In this document: one piece after another, positions 7,806 to 15,235 of the stretch
Position numbering within the stretch: position 1 is the stretch's first letter
Layout of the letters: every line of letters begins with the position of its first letter
Virus record (IMG/VR): IMGVR_UViG_3300020186_000013
Coordinates: 62,001 to 126,000 of that record
Length of the DNA stretch: 64,000 nucleotides
DNA from: a virus
Reading direction: 5' to 3' (one strand)
Made by a program: the position numbers and the translations under genes
The notes under the pieces: generated by a model
Seen by the model: the letters and a program-made list of their open reading frames with translations, nothing else
Database searches by the model: none
What the model was told of the DNA's origin: nothing

Positions 7806-8140
7806 CACAGGAGCGGCCTCGTCAGCGGGACGTCGATGCGGTACGCCGCCGGCCGCATCTTGGGGTGCGTGAGGGGCAGCACCTCGTCCTTGTCGCCGCG
7901 TACCGCCTCCAGAGGCTTGCCCTCGACGTTGACCGGGTACGCCGGGCCGACGTTCCCGTTGATGCGGGGGCTGCCCATGCCCTTCTGGGCGGCAAACCCG
8001 GCAGCGAGCGTGCGGGTCTGGGTCGACCCCAGCTCCTCGATAGCCAGGCCGAAGTTGGCAGTGTTGTCACTCTCGACAACGACGACGCCGCGACTGAAGT
8101 CTTCCTCGAACTTACTCTCTTCCGAGACGACCTTCAACAT
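7805..8140 (-). CDS. hypothetical protein (111 aa)
   Basis: Start at ATG 8140 (MLKVVSEESKFEEDF) with GGAAGA upstream is preferred; a longer reading from 8173 would begin inside a terminator-like hairpin. Contains a VVVVESDNTANFGLAIEEL segment and a Gly/Pro-rich second half. No family is recognised. Confidence 0.55.
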   Translation of the reverse strand: MLKVVSEESKFEEDFSRGVVVVESDNTANFGLAIEELGSTQTRTLAAGFAAQKGMGSPRINGNVGPAYPVNVEGKPLEAVRGDKDEVLPLTHPKMRPAAYRIDVPLTRPLL

Positions 8141-8160
8141 GATGCGATCTTCCGATTGGT

Positions 8161-8199
8161 AAAGAAAAGGCATGGGTACACGGCTGAAGTGTACCTCAT
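8161..8199 (-). terminator. terminator downstream of the frameshift gene
   Basis: GGTACAC / GTGTACC (8175-8181 with 8189-8195), flanked by CATG on both sides, forms a hairpin followed on the minus strand by CCTTTTCTTT. It fits an intrinsic terminator, and its position argues that the next gene starts at 8140. Confidence 0.65.
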
Positions 8200-8208
8200 G
8201 CCGACCCC

Positions 8209-8285
8209 GGTGGCCAGGCTAACGGGCTGCACATGAATCTCCCTTAAGCGGGAGAACTGCATGTGCAGGCCGCAGCCTGGTCACC
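8209..8285 (-). other. long compound hairpin (three nested stems)
   Basis: Three nested inverted repeats: outer GGTGGCCAGGCT / AGCCTGGTCACC (one mismatch), middle CTGCACATG / CATGTGCAG, inner TCTCCC / GGGAGA. Together they fold ~77 nt into one extended structure that begins at the stop codon of the frameshift product and precedes a terminator. Function is unknown; an RNA-stability or protein-binding structure is possible. Confidence 0.7.
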
Positions 8286-8843
8286 GTATGGCCGTCCGAA
8301 GAGCGAACCAGGCACGCCGCCCGGTCGCGAGTTGTTGCAACTGCCGCCAGTTGGCAGCCTCACGTCGTTCCTCCAGTTCCTGAGCGGCGGCTGTCACCTC
8401 GTCGTCGCTCAGGCCGGGCAGTTTGGGACCAACGCCCTCACCGCCTCCTTCGCCGCCAACTCCGACTCCGTCATGTTCAAACCCGTCTGACGGTAGAGTG
8501 TTGCCAGACTCGCCTCCAACGCCGTCGTCTTCCTCCGTAGAGCCGGCAGAAGGACGATCGTCATCGGGCTCTTCTGTCCGAGCTGGGTGTTCAGCTCGGT
8601 CAACCTTTCGGCGACTTCGCTTAATGCTGCTTCTGTCACGCTTGCTTGTACCATCTCGAACTCTGACAGGATCGACGTCCGTACCGTCGCCAGCAGACTC
8701 CGCAGACGCCCGGCCATCTCCTCCCGTGTCCTCGTCATCACGAGGAGCGGGTCGTCGCTTTCGTCCCTGGTCACGACGGGGACCAAGGCATCGGTCGAGC
8801 TGGGCTCGAACGACTCCGAGGTCGCTTCCTTCTTCTTCGCCAT
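8281..8843 (-). CDS. hypothetical protein with predicted -1 frameshift product (144 aa and ~187 aa)
   Basis: The zero frame (8409-8843, 144 residues, starts MAKKKEATSESF) is helical with long amphipathic segments (EEMAGRLRSLLATVRTSILS) and ends three codons past a CCCAAAC heptamer. A -1 shift there reads 46 further residues (LPGLSDDEVTAAAQELEERR...) to a stop at 8281. The extension has normal helical composition but no start codon of its own. A 7-nt spacer and an 8-bp stem follow the heptamer. Two products sharing an N-terminus resemble tail-assembly chaperone pairs such as lambda G and GT, but here the gene lies far from the tape measure gene, so the role is open. Confidence 0.65.
8379..8427 (-). 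promoter_or_regulatory. programmed -1 ribosomal frameshift signal
   Basis: Slippery heptamer C CCA AAC (X XXY YYZ type) at 8421-8427 in the zero frame, a 7-nt spacer, then a stem of CCTGAGCG with CGCTCAGG (8406-8413 and 8379-8386). Purine-rich stretches resembling ribosome-binding sites (AAGGAGG, GAGGG) lie upstream of the heptamer and could stimulate slippage as in dnaX. All elements are seen in the sequence; efficiency is unknown. Confidence 0.7.
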
Positions 8844-8912
8844 TCATGACTCCTCCGAGTAGGGACGAGGACCGAGTGGTCCTCGTCGGGTATGTGGAAA
8901 TGGAAACTGTGA

Positions 8913-9518
8913 TCACTCGTCGTCGGCATCATCATCCAGATGACGGGCATACTCGACTTCCTCGGTCGCCCATCTCTCTTCCTCTTCCTTGTGGTAGAGT
9001 CGCGACGCGACGTTGTCGCCGAGTAGCTTATCCAAACTCAACCACGTCACCCAGAACACCATTCCGAGCGACCCGGCTACCGGGTACTCGACGGTGACCA
9101 CGCCCAACAAGAACAGCACACACGCGAGTACGGTGCTCTTATAAACTCGGCGTCGGTTGGCCTTGCTCTTGAACTCGACCGACAAAGCCGCCAAGTACGG
9201 CACCTCCAACACCAGCACGATGCCAGTTACAGCTGCCAAGCCGAACTGCCACGGGAACGCATACCCGGTGATCACCAGACACGTCACCACGAACACTGCG
9301 GTGGCGACGTACTGCCAGTACGTCGTCTTTACCTGCGGGGCCAGCGGGTCGATCTTCAGACCGAAGGCTGACGACACCGCGTTGTAGAGCATGGTCGCCG
9401 TCGTTACGGCCATGTACCACAACCCTCCGAAGATCGAGCCGATGAGGCTGGTCGGCTTCGCCTCGTCGTCCTTGACTTCGGTCTTGGTCTTCTTCTTGGA
9501 CGTTGTTGCCGTTGCCAT
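8913..9518 (-). CDS. multi-pass membrane protein (201 aa)
   Basis: A Lys-rich N-terminus is followed by about four hydrophobic segments (near 35-55, 75-95, 97-115 and 130-160, e.g. YVATAVFVVTCLVITGYAF) and a charged, acidic C-terminal tail (HLDDDADDE). It would sit in the host inner membrane with a large cytoplasmic tail. It is preceded by a promoter-like element and a terminator, so it probably starts its own transcript. No family recognised; holin or superinfection roles are possible but unsupported. Confidence 0.65.
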   Translation of the reverse strand: MATATTSKKKTKTEVKDDEAKPTSLIGSIFGGLWYMAVTTATMLYNAVSSAFGLKIDPLAPQVKTTYWQYVATAVFVVTCLVITGYAFPWQFGLAAVTGIVLVLEVPYLAALSVEFKSKANRRRVYKSTVLACVLFLLGVVTVEYPVAGSLGMVFWVTWLSLDKLLGDNVASRLYHKEEEERWATEEVEYARHLDDDADDE

Positions 9519-9548
9519 GTGAGACTCCTGAAGAGGGTAAACGAGAAG

Positions 9549-9600
9549 AGGTAAGATACCTCTCAGATAATATGACGCAGATCAGTGTTTAATTTAGTAG
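9549..9600 (-). promoter_or_regulatory. promoter-like element, copy 1
   Basis: About 50 bp shared with 56437-56487. Read on the minus strand both have CTAAAT, a 19-nt spacer, TATTAY and then CTGAGAG and ATCTTAC. Here it lies between the terminator at 9645-9672 and the start of the membrane-protein gene at 9518, where a promoter is expected. A 7-bp hairpin (AGAGGTA / TACCTCT) overlaps its downstream end. Confidence 0.55.
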
Positions 9601-9644
9601 ACGTGCTCGGGACGTGTCCGGCGTGTCCGGCCATCGAACTTAAC

Positions 9645-9672
9645 GAAAAGACCTCCGGGATCACCGGAGGTC
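9645..9672 (-). terminator. rho-independent terminator
   Basis: Perfect 9-bp stem GACCTCCGG / CCGGAGGTC with a 5-nt loop, followed by TTTTC on the minus strand. It ends the transcript of the CxxC protein gene at 9693-10016. Confidence 0.75.
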
Positions 9673-9679
9673 GTGTGGC

Positions 9680-9696
9680 TAGATTCCAGTTTCTAG
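9680..9696. repeat. dispersed palindrome, copy 2
   Basis: Reads CTAGAAACTGGAATCTA on the minus strand and supplies the TAG stop codon of the gene at 9693-10016. It belongs to the eight-copy family with consensus TTAGAAACTGGCTTCTAA. Confidence 0.5.
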
Positions 9697-10016
9697 AAGG
9701 TCTTCTGGATCGTCCGGGCACCGCCGTCTTGGTACACGATCCTGACCTGCTGGGCGTTCAACATTTCCTTAAGCCGCCGCTTGCTGTCCACGTCCATGTT
9801 GGCCAGACTGGACTTAGCCGAGAGCAGTAGCTGGTTCCGTTCCCGTCCCTTGCCGCCGCACGTGCCACACCCTTGCTTGGGGACACGCAGCTGAGGATTC
9901 TGGAGGGCTGCCAGGAACGGAAAAGCGGCAACGAATTTGGCGTTCGCCGCCATACTTAGAAGCGTGCCGTCTTCGATGACAACTAGCTTGCGTTGTGGTT
10001 GTGGGGTCGGCGTCAT
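9693..10016 (-). CDS. small CxxC protein A (107 aa)
   Basis: Contains GCGTCGGKGRERN near residue 50, a single CxxC knuckle with Gly/Lys-rich flank, then helices and a C-terminal strand pair (VRIVYQDGGARTIQKTF). The same layout occurs in the 116-residue protein at 10499-10849, so the two are probable paralogues. One CxxC could bind zinc by dimerisation or act in redox chemistry; neither is shown. ATG with GGAGATAGCG upstream. Confidence 0.6.
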   Translation of the reverse strand: MTPTPQPQRKLVVIEDGTLLSMAANAKFVAAFPFLAALQNPQLRVPKQGCGTCGGKGRERNQLLLSAKSSLANMDVDSKRRLKEMLNAQQVRIVYQDGGARTIQKTF

Positions 10017-10039
10017 CGCTATCTCCTTGCAGCTTGATG

Positions 10040-10489
10040 CTACGGGGCCGGTTCACTTAGAGATCCCTGCGGATCTTCAGGGTACGGGCCGATCCAGACT
10101 TCCTCAACCGGCTCCAAATCTTCGAGGCGGTTCAAGGCGTGCACCAAAGTGGTAGCTTCCTCGACGATCAACCTCCATGCCTCATCAGCCAAGGCGGTCG
10201 ACCGGAAATCGAGTTCGACGAACCGCTTCCGGAAGAACGGGTACGCCTTCTGAGGGTCCGGCTCCTCGGACGGGTATTCGGCCATGTCAACCGGGCTGGC
10301 GATCGTGAAGAACGTGTCGAGCACGTCGCCGGTGTACGGGTTAGCCAGGTCCCGGCGGTACACGAAGATCTGGGGCTCGATCCCGTGGGTCAACTCGACC
10401 TCGACCCGCAGCCGAAAGGCACTGAGGTACAGGTAGTCGACGTTGAGGACGGCCAACTTCTTGAGTTTGATCGCACGCTCGACGGGCAT
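10040..10489 (-). CDS. hypothetical protein (149 aa)
   Basis: ATG with AGGAGGCACGG upstream. The N-terminal half is beta-rich (YLYLSAFRLRVEVELTHG), the C-terminal half helical (STALADEAWRLIVEEATTLV). It lies between the two CxxC paralogues, which suggests a shared complex. No family can be named with confidence. Confidence 0.6.
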   Translation of the reverse strand: MPVERAIKLKKLAVLNVDYLYLSAFRLRVEVELTHGIEPQIFVYRRDLANPYTGDVLDTFFTIASPVDMAEYPSEEPDPQKAYPFFRKRFVELDFRSTALADEAWRLIVEEATTLVHALNRLEDLEPVEEVWIGPYPEDPQGSLSEPAP

Positions 10490-10498
10490 CCGTGCCTC

Positions 10499-10849
10499 CT
10501 ACATCGTCAGGGTCTGCACACGTCCTGTGTCATCCCTATAGTACAGCAAGATCGGAACCGGGCGGTAGCGACGTTTGGCCGTGATGAACGCCACCAAGCC
10601 CGCCCGCGTGGCCTCGGACGCCGCCGCAACGGCCCCGAGCTTCCACAGGAGTTCGTTCAGTTCGCCCTTACCCTCGCCGCAGCTGCCGCAGCCTGTGCCA
10701 CGCAGGGAGCCGTCCAGAGCCCGCTCGTAGACGCCGGCTCCCTCCACAGCCCACGACTCGATTCCAGGGACCTTGTAGAAGTCCGGGAACTTGAGGGCCT
10801 GGAGCAGGGTCAGACGGTCGAAGACGAAGGTCGTACGCGGCCGTCCCAC
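10499..10849 (-). CDS. small CxxC protein B (116 aa), paralogue of the gene at 9693
   Basis: GTG start behind AAGGAGTTCCC, inside the last 40 nt of the glycosyltransferase gene. It carries GCGSCGEGKGELN near residue 55 and ends with ILLYYRDDTGRVQTLTM, matching the knuckle and C-terminal hairpin of the gene at 9693. The N-terminal ~45 residues differ between the two. Function unknown. Confidence 0.6.
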   Translation of the reverse strand: MGRPRTTFVFDRLTLLQALKFPDFYKVPGIESWAVEGAGVYERALDGSLRGTGCGSCGEGKGELNELLWKLGAVAAASEATRAGLVAFITAKRRYRPVPILLYYRDDTGRVQTLTM

Positions 10850-12813
10850 GGGAACTCCTTGTTCTTGGGACCATGGGACACGCCACGAGGCGAGTGCCCG
10901 GAACTGTGCACGAACTTCTTCCCCTCGTTGAAATTCTTGATCTTGAACCCGCCCTGCCGAACCATCTCGCCAATAACTATGTCACCACCGTTGTGCCGCA
11001 GTCGCACATCAGGGATGCCGCACCGGCGGATGGCCTCGGTCGCGACGCACCAGAAGCCGCCAGCCACGAAGTCGACGACCGACCCGTTGGGGGCAGGTTG
11101 GTCGACGTGCTTCAGGCGGAAGTTGACGTGCCTGTACCAGTCGCCGCCCCGGAACCACAGGTCGGGGCGGTGGCCGTCCTTGGCGTAGTGGTTGAAGTCG
11201 TGCTGGAACTTCCACCCATACAGTCGCGAGCCGTGGGGGTGGTTGGCCACGATCGTCTCGGTCAGTTTCTCCAGCCACAGGGGGTCGACCACGAAGCTGT
11301 CGTCATCAAACCAGATGACGTGGCTAGTCTCGATCGGCGTCTGCTGGTCCCAGAACATTTCCCGCATCACCGGGTACTTCAGCTTGTTCACGGGGTTGAC
11401 GTAGACCCGCGTGATCGGCTGGTCCCGGACGTACTGAAGGGTCTCAGGGCAGCACTCGTTGCACGCGACCCGTAGGTCGATGCAGTTGGGCGGCACGTAC
11501 CGAAGGATGGAGTCGATGCACCGCTTGGCCAGTTCGGGATGATTGCCGTAACAGAGGACGCACACGGTGAACTTACCGTTGATGATCGGGTGGGACAGAA
11601 GGTTCGGTCGGTGGGGGGCCTTGGCGAAGATCTCAGGAGGCAACATCTTGTTCTGTATCGGCTGCGTCTTTGCCGCCTCGGCCGGCGGGCGGGTGAACTC
11701 CAAGGTGGACTCGGGCTGGCCGTTGACGTACAGCCCGACCTCGTTGCCATGGTCGTCGACCAATGGGTAGTTCGCCGGGACGATCACGGGCAGGCTGTAC
11801 TTGCCGCTGGGCTTTCCGATTGGTGGTAACACGCCATCCTCGTAGTAGGACATCACGGCCTCAACCACATGGTCGACACTGATCATATCAAGGCACAGCG
11901 GCACGGGCATGCTGCCCTGTGGCCGCACAGGTTCAGAGCACAGACGCTTCTGGGCGTTGCCGGGTAGCAGGTCTTCTTTGTCGATCGGCACGGTCAGCCG
12001 CTTCCAGCACCCCTTGTCCTTGCAGCAGTAGATCATGCCCAGGGTGTGCAGATATTTGTGGGGCACCTTCACGGGCGGGCACGCCGGCCCAAAGGCTGTT
12101 GGGTAGTAGTCGTTGACGTACCCCTCCCACCACGGAGCCTCCCGACCGCCACCGAGGACGACGCACGGCTTGTCGAAGCACGCCGCGATGTGCATGGCGG
12201 CGGTCACCCCGCACACCACCCCGTCGGCGTTGGCGATCAGCGAGAGTAGGTCCCTGACGTTCTCGGTCCGGCCCACGGCGTTGAGGGCTCCGGCCAGCGG
12301 AGGGTGGACGTGGTGTTGGTGGGTCGCCCCGGCCTGGACGAACTGGACGCCCTGATGGGCCAGCGTGTCGATGACCTGCTGGTAGCGGTCAACGTGCCAG
12401 TGTTTGGTGGTGATGTCGAGCTTGCCACCCGACAAAATGACCCAATACCGTCCTTTGACGAGAGGCTGCTTCTCGGTCTCGGCCAAGAACAGCTCGCCTT
12501 TGGGGGCCGTGACGGGTACGCGGATGCCGGTCTTCAGCTCGAAGTCGCGATGGAACCACGCCAGGAAGTGAACCTTCTCCCGGTTGTTCGCTTCCTGGAT
12601 GCCGTCCTTGTAGGACAGCTCGATGACCCGTTGGTTCTTGACCGTGAAGTCCAGGGGCACGACGCGGGAGTTGTTCCACCACACCGGCGTCCAGTGTGTG
12701 TCGACCATGAGCCGGTACTGGTTCGGGTACGCCAGCTGGATGTCCCGCACCAGGGCCGTCACGAGGACGGTGTCACCCAGTGCAAACTTGTGTCTTAGAA
12801 TCAGCGTTTGCAC
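10810..12813 (-). CDS. two-domain glycosyltransferase (GT9-like + GT2-like)
   Basis: 667 residues from a GTG preceded by GGAGGAGAAGC. Residues 1-330 resemble the heptosyltransferase (GT9) fold: ILRHKFALGDTVLVTALVRD at the start, then a second half with a GVVCGVTAAMHIAACFDKP segment typical of the nucleotide-sugar site. From about residue 420 a GT-A-type domain follows (FTVCVLCYGNHPELAKRCID) with an acidic WFDDDS motif near 520 that would bind the metal and sugar nucleotide. A fusion of a GT-B and a GT-A enzyme could add two sugars in succession. Donor and acceptor are unknown. Overlaps both neighbouring genes by about 40 nt. Confidence 0.75.
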   Translation of the reverse strand: MQTLILRHKFALGDTVLVTALVRDIQLAYPNQYRLMVDTHWTPVWWNNSRVVPLDFTVKNQRVIELSYKDGIQEANNREKVHFLAWFHRDFELKTGIRVPVTAPKGELFLAETEKQPLVKGRYWVILSGGKLDITTKHWHVDRYQQVIDTLAHQGVQFVQAGATHQHHVHPPLAGALNAVGRTENVRDLLSLIANADGVVCGVTAAMHIAACFDKPCVVLGGGREAPWWEGYVNDYYPTAFGPACPPVKVPHKYLHTLGMIYCCKDKGCWKRLTVPIDKEDLLPGNAQKRLCSEPVRPQGSMPVPLCLDMISVDHVVEAVMSYYEDGVLPPIGKPSGKYSLPVIVPANYPLVDDHGNEVGLYVNGQPESTLEFTRPPAEAAKTQPIQNKMLPPEIFAKAPHRPNLLSHPIINGKFTVCVLCYGNHPELAKRCIDSILRYVPPNCIDLRVACNECCPETLQYVRDQPITRVYVNPVNKLKYPVMREMFWDQQTPIETSHVIWFDDDSFVVDPLWLEKLTETIVANHPHGSRLYGWKFQHDFNHYAKDGHRPDLWFRGGDWYRHVNFRLKHVDQPAPNGSVVDFVAGGFWCVATEAIRRCGIPDVRLRHNGGDIVIGEMVRQGGFKIKNFNEGKKFVHSSGHSPRGVSHGPKNKEFPWDGRVRPSSSTV

Positions 12814-14317
12814 GCTTCTCCTCCAGTTTGCGTGCCGTCCGGCCTTCCGCCTGCCCCCAGCGGCGGAAGTGCTCGTACCCGCTGCCCACCTCACCCTTCT
12901 GGACACTGTAGAGCACGTCCAGGTGCTTCGTCAGATAGTAGTCTTCGTCGAACTCCTCCTGCGACACGTACCCGGAGACGGTAGGCACCAGGGCCATCGC
13001 CGACAGGTGGTCGCACGTCACGCCCCAGTCGAGCTTGGCGGCGTCCTTGAGTTGCCCGTAGAAGTGGGTGTCGTAGCACTCCTGCTCGGAGAACACGAAG
13101 TTGCGGACGACGCTGCTCCGCAGCAGGACGCAGCCGAAGCCATTGCCCGCCACCTTGACGACGCCCGTGCCGGGGGTCTTGATGATTACGTCCGGGCGGG
13201 ACACCCAGGCAACGAAGCCCTCGCGGTAGCGGTGGGCGTAGGCCCCGGACACGCTGGCGGTCTTCTCGTCCATGGCGTAGAAGAGCCGCAGCAGGGCGTC
13301 GTCCGGGGGGATGACGTCGTCCTCTAGCACCCAGGCGTAGTCCGTCGTCAGGTTGCGGGCGAACAGGTTGTAAATCTTGGCCATCGCCCGGTTGGTGGCC
13401 CGCAGTACGGCTTGATCCATCCGGTCGGCGTCCGCGAGGCCGGGCTCGCCGACTCGCTGGTTGATGTACCGGTAGTCGGCGTAGTCCGACTTCGCCAGCC
13501 AGCTCTGCACGGCGTAGGAGAACCCGCTGCTGTCGCACGTGCTGGTCGTATCGAGGATGACGAGCTTGACCTGGTCGTGGGGCCACGTCTGCCGTTCGAG
13601 GTACGTGCTCAGTTTGGCCCAGCAGTCGAACCGACCGGACATCGGGATGAACAGTGTCACCTTCTCCAGGGACAACGCGGCCCGGCGGAAGAAAGAGTGG
13701 TCGTTTCGCTTGTTCACGAGGCTACTCCCGTGCTTGCGGTAGCGGTACGCAGCCGCCATCTTCACGGCGTCGTACCCGGCCGCGACGATCCGCCGCCACA
13801 GGAGCCAATCCTCGTGGGCGTGGGGGAGTACGGGTATGGAGTACACATCCGCCACGCTGTACGCGATCTTGCGAACGACCGGGCCGCAGTGGATGCAGTT
13901 CTCCCGAGCCAGGTAGTCCGCCGTGGCCGTGTCGGGGAAGGAGGTCACGTCCGACTGATCGCCGAAGTGGGCGAGGTCGGAGTAGACGATGCCGACCTTG
14001 GGGTCGGCGAAGTACGGCAGGGCGTAGTCGATGTACGCCGGGGACAGTTTGTCGTCGGCGTCGACGCAGACGACGAGGTCGCCCCGAGCCGTCTTGATTC
14101 CCGCCAGCCGCGTCGGCAGGGGGTGGTTGTACCTGACCTTCAGGTAGCGGACGGACGGATACCGCGTGACGACCTTGACGGTCTTGTCCGTGGAGTCGTC
14201 GTCGACGACGATGATCTCGTCGGGCGGGCGTATTTGGTGGAAGATGCTGTCAAGGCATTCCCCCAGGTAGTGACCGTAGTTGTGGCACGGAACTACAACG
14301 CTGACGCGATGGCTCAT
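12773..14317 (-). CDS. tandem-domain glycosyltransferase (two GT2/GT-A domains)
   Basis: 514 residues. The first domain opens VSVVVPCHNYGHYLGECLDS with EIIVVDDDSTD, the classic GT2 start and nucleotide-binding DDD, plus a later CVDADDK (DxD-like) motif. A second GT-A-like domain begins near residue 225 (LFIPMSGRFDCWAKL) and has WVLEDDV. Expected to transfer sugars from nucleotide donors in the cytoplasm. Second of four consecutive glycosyltransferase-type genes; substrate unknown. Confidence 0.8.
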   Translation of the reverse strand: MSHRVSVVVPCHNYGHYLGECLDSIFHQIRPPDEIIVVDDDSTDKTVKVVTRYPSVRYLKVRYNHPLPTRLAGIKTARGDLVVCVDADDKLSPAYIDYALPYFADPKVGIVYSDLAHFGDQSDVTSFPDTATADYLARENCIHCGPVVRKIAYSVADVYSIPVLPHAHEDWLLWRRIVAAGYDAVKMAAAYRYRKHGSSLVNKRNDHSFFRRAALSLEKVTLFIPMSGRFDCWAKLSTYLERQTWPHDQVKLVILDTTSTCDSSGFSYAVQSWLAKSDYADYRYINQRVGEPGLADADRMDQAVLRATNRAMAKIYNLFARNLTTDYAWVLEDDVIPPDDALLRLFYAMDEKTASVSGAYAHRYREGFVAWVSRPDVIIKTPGTGVVKVAGNGFGCVLLRSSVVRNFVFSEQECYDTHFYGQLKDAAKLDWGVTCDHLSAMALVPTVSGYVSQEEFDEDYYLTKHLDVLYSVQKGEVGSGYEHFRRWGQAEGRTARKLEEKRANADSKTQVCTG

Positions 14318-14320
14318 GGT

Positions 14321-15235
14321 TCACTTCGCTTTAGGCCCGTCATAGTAGAAGTTGTTCTCCGGCACGTCGAACTGGACGCCGCCGATGCTGTGCTTCTCTC
14401 CGAGGAGCTGACGCTCGATCGCCCCGTAGTCGAACGCCTGCTTACCGCGTTTCCGTATGTGCTCGCAATACAGTAACGCCATCGTGCCGCCGCTGACCAG
14501 GGCGAAGTCGTACTGCCCCTCGAACTTGTCGATCGCGGCGTAGACGGCGGGCAGGCGTGACCACTTGGGCACCTCCCACCGCTTGGGCGTGTCGACGAAG
14601 CCGACGACCGTGTACCCCTTCTCGATGCCGCACCGGCGGTGCCGCTCCTGGAACGCCGGGTCGGCCAGCACCCGAGACACCTTCTCCGACATCCCGCCGA
14701 CGACCAGGACCCGCTTGCCGTCGAAGCACGGGAAGAAGTTGCCGTGCGTGTTCATGCTGTAGCAGGCGTTGACGTCGATCTTCGGCTTGCCGAGGTCGGT
14801 CAGGTTGAACCCCATCCGCTTGAAGATCTGGGCCTGGGCCATCTCGACCGGGACCCACCAGTACATGAGCAGGTAGACCGGCGAGTTGGCCATCGCCTCG
14901 CGGATGTTGTGCCGCAGGATGTAAGAGTCCTCGACCGTCGACCCGGCACACCGTAGGGCATGGACGACCAGGTGGGGGTTCAGGTCGGGCACGTCGAGCA
15001 ACGCCTCGGGGCAAGCGGGGATGATGTCCGAGTCGCCAAGGCTGACGACGGACGCCGGGGCGTCCCCGGTGAAGAGTTCTCGGATCTTGGCGGTGGCCTC
15101 GGTGCCCCGCAGGAAGTTGGCCCGCCACGCGAACAGGTCGCTGTCCGGCGGCGGCGTCCACTGCTGGGCGATCAGGTCGTGCCATGCCTTCGGAATGTTT
15201 TTAACGCACCACTGAAGGTTCTCGTACACGGTCAT
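14321..15235 (-). CDS. GT-D-fold-like glycosyltransferase
   Basis: 304 residues. The segment VVSLGDSDIIPACPEALLD resembles the conserved RxGDGE-type motif of GT-D (DUF1792) glycosyltransferases, with Ser in place of Gly-Glu. The C-terminal half (RVLVVGGMSEKVSRVL ... YDFALVSGGTMALLYCEHI) looks like the second part of that fold. Coupled by ATGA to the gene downstream of it in the cluster. Assignment rests on motif resemblance and context. Confidence 0.55.
   Translation of the reverse strand: MTVYENLQWCVKNIPKAWHDLIAQQWTPPPDSDLFAWRANFLRGTEATAKIRELFTGDAPASVVSLGDSDIIPACPEALLDVPDLNPHLVVHALRCAGSTVEDSYILRHNIREAMANSPVYLLMYWWVPVEMAQAQIFKRMGFNLTDLGKPKIDVNACYSMNTHGNFFPCFDGKRVLVVGGMSEKVSRVLADPAFQERHRRCGIEKGYTVVGFVDTPKRWEVPKWSRLPAVYAAIDKFEGQYDFALVSGGTMALLYCEHIRKRGKQAFDYGAIERQLLGEKHSIGGVQFDVPENNFYYDGPKAK

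Noticed and set aside
8209-8285. tRNA or tmRNA in the structured intergenic region
   Set aside because: A single long hairpin is present but no cloverleaf, T-loop consensus or CCA end could be found.
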